Shown here piece after piece: positions 63,297-64,000 of a stretch of 64,000 nt of DNA (positions are counted from its first letter, which is position 1; the number at the start of each line of letters is the position of its first letter). Both the position numbers and the translations under genes were made by a program. Source of the stretch: Corynebacterium kroppenstedtii. GTDB lineage: Bacteria > Actinomycetota > Actinomycetes > Mycobacteriales > Mycobacteriaceae. The notes beneath the pieces are model-generated. The model made no database searches, was not told the DNA's origin, and worked only from the letters and a program-made list of their open reading frames with translations. The stretch spans positions 558,001 through 622,000 of the forward strand of contig NZ_CP069792.1 in NCBI RefSeq assembly GCF_016894245.1, given 5' to 3'.

Positions 63297-64000
63297 ATGA
63301 CCGCAACACATGAGACCACTCCACAGCCGCCAACGCATCTGAAACAAGGTTCTTTCAACTGGATTGTCCTGGCTGGACTTGGGGTATCCTTCGTCATTTC
63401 GGGTGACTTCGCCGGCTGGCAGTTCGGGCTCGGCTCCGGTGGCTGGGGTGGCCTTTTCTGTGCCCTCCTTATCGTTGCGATTTTATATATGAGCATGTGC
63501 CTGGCACTTGCGGAGTTATCGGCCGCTCTCCCATCAGCGGGTGGTGGCCATCTGTTTGCGCAAGTAGCAGTAGGTGATTTCGCCGGTTTCATGACGGCGA
63601 TCGCCATTTTGCTGGAGTACGTGCTGGCCCCCGCCGCCATTGCCACGTTCATTAGCAGTTATGTCGAATCCCTCCACATCCCGGGCGTTCCCGCAGGATG
63701 GCCCATTTATCTCTTCTGCTATATCGCGGTTGTAGTTGTTCACCTAGCAGGTGCCGGCGAGGCCCTTAAAGCGATGTGCGCCGTCACCATCATCGCCGTC
63801 GCTGCACTGGTGCTGTACACCGTGGTAATGGCCCCGCATGTGCATATCAGCGCCTTCACCGATGGCTGGTCGGGAGCAACAGAGTCTCACAATCCACCCG
63901 GTACGTCTGACCACATTTCTCTTTTCGACGGCGGCCTCGCGGGAATTTGGGCGACCATCCCCTTCGCCATGTGGTTCTTCCTGGCCATCGAGGGCGTTCC
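63297..64000 (+). CDS. Ethanolamine-type amino acid/amine permease (3' end outside window)
   Basis: The first 234 residues are present and the frame is open to the window end. The protein belongs to the APC superfamily and resembles the ethanolamine permease branch: SFVISGDFAGWQFGLGSGGWGG, MCLALAELSAALPSAGGGH and ILLEYVLAPAAIATFISSYV. About six membrane segments are visible. It imports ethanolamine or a related amine by proton or cation coupling. The ATG lacks a clear Shine-Dalgarno. Genes for ethanolamine ammonia-lyase may follow, but this cannot be seen. Confidence 0.85.
   Translation, partial: MTATHETTPQPPTHLKQGSFNWIVLAGLGVSFVISGDFAGWQFGLGSGGWGGLFCALLIVAILYMSMCLALAELSAALPSAGGGHLFAQVAVGDFAGFMTAIAILLEYVLAPAAIATFISSYVESLHIPGVPAGWPIYLFCYIAVVVVHLAGAGEALKAMCAVTIIAVAALVLYTVVMAPHVHISAFTDGWSGATESHNPPGTSDHISLFDGGLAGIWATIPFAMWFFLAIEGV

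Overview
The window is a chromosomal segment of a Corynebacterium-type actinobacterium. The evidence is the linked set katA–sigC–asd–lysC–leuA, murT/gatD and aspT–dnaX–ybaB–recR, which is characteristic of corynebacteria. It also carries a GTG-started lysC, many lipobox proteins, a small actinobacterial SRP RNA, and genes for 10-methyl (tuberculostearic-type) fatty acids. The latter point to a lipophilic or TSA-containing species (C. kroppenstedtii-like is a guess). The species cannot be fixed from the sequence alone.

Layout. 0–1.2 kb: end of a surface protein, then two very short amphipathic peptides. 1.2–4.3 kb: oxidative-stress genes (ohr, katA) and the ECF sigma factor sigC. 4.3–9.9 kb: asd/lysC and leuA; leuA has a leucine-rich leader peptide whose Leu codons are complementary to its own Shine-Dalgarno sequence. 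9.9–16.8 kb: a frameshifted gabD2, an SDR, a degenerate DnaQ-like protein, and murT–gatD (lipid II amidation). 16.8–21.4 kb: an FAD oxidoreductase and two tandem SAM methyltransferases, probably making 10-methyl fatty acids. 21.4–23.9 kb: tgt and gluQ (queuosine tRNA modification). 24.1–30.4 kb: gluconate kinase/permease, a BCCT transporter, and a fructose-family PTS. 30.4–34.3 kb: exported proteins and a decaying Gln/Asn-rich gene.

34.3–39.2 kb is an accessory island. It sits in A/T-rich non-coding DNA and holds a PD-(D/E)XK nuclease/SF1 helicase fusion next to an EVE-like–HNH protein that looks like a modification-dependent (type IV) restriction enzyme. This pair is the best candidate for a little-described defence module in the window.

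39.2–47.5 kb: a TsuA–TsuB-type thiosulfate transporter fusion, a membrane protein with a disordered cytoplasmic tail, a secreted trypsin-like protease, trhO, and dhaKLM for PTS-dependent dihydroxyacetone phosphorylation. 47.5–50.1 kb: an exported PPE/WXG-like protein and its partner lipoprotein. 50.4–51.6 kb: SRP RNA, tRNA-Ser(GGA) and a repeat-rich non-coding stretch. 51.6–58.6 kb: a lipoprotein and the housekeeping block aspT, a SUFU-like gene, dnaX, ybaB and recR. 58.7–64 kb: a DoxX-like protein, an aldehyde dehydrogenase, a Nudix–LOG fusion, a duplicated His-rich metal-binding protein, a duplicated terminator-bearing repeat, and the start of an ethanolamine-type permease cut by the window end.
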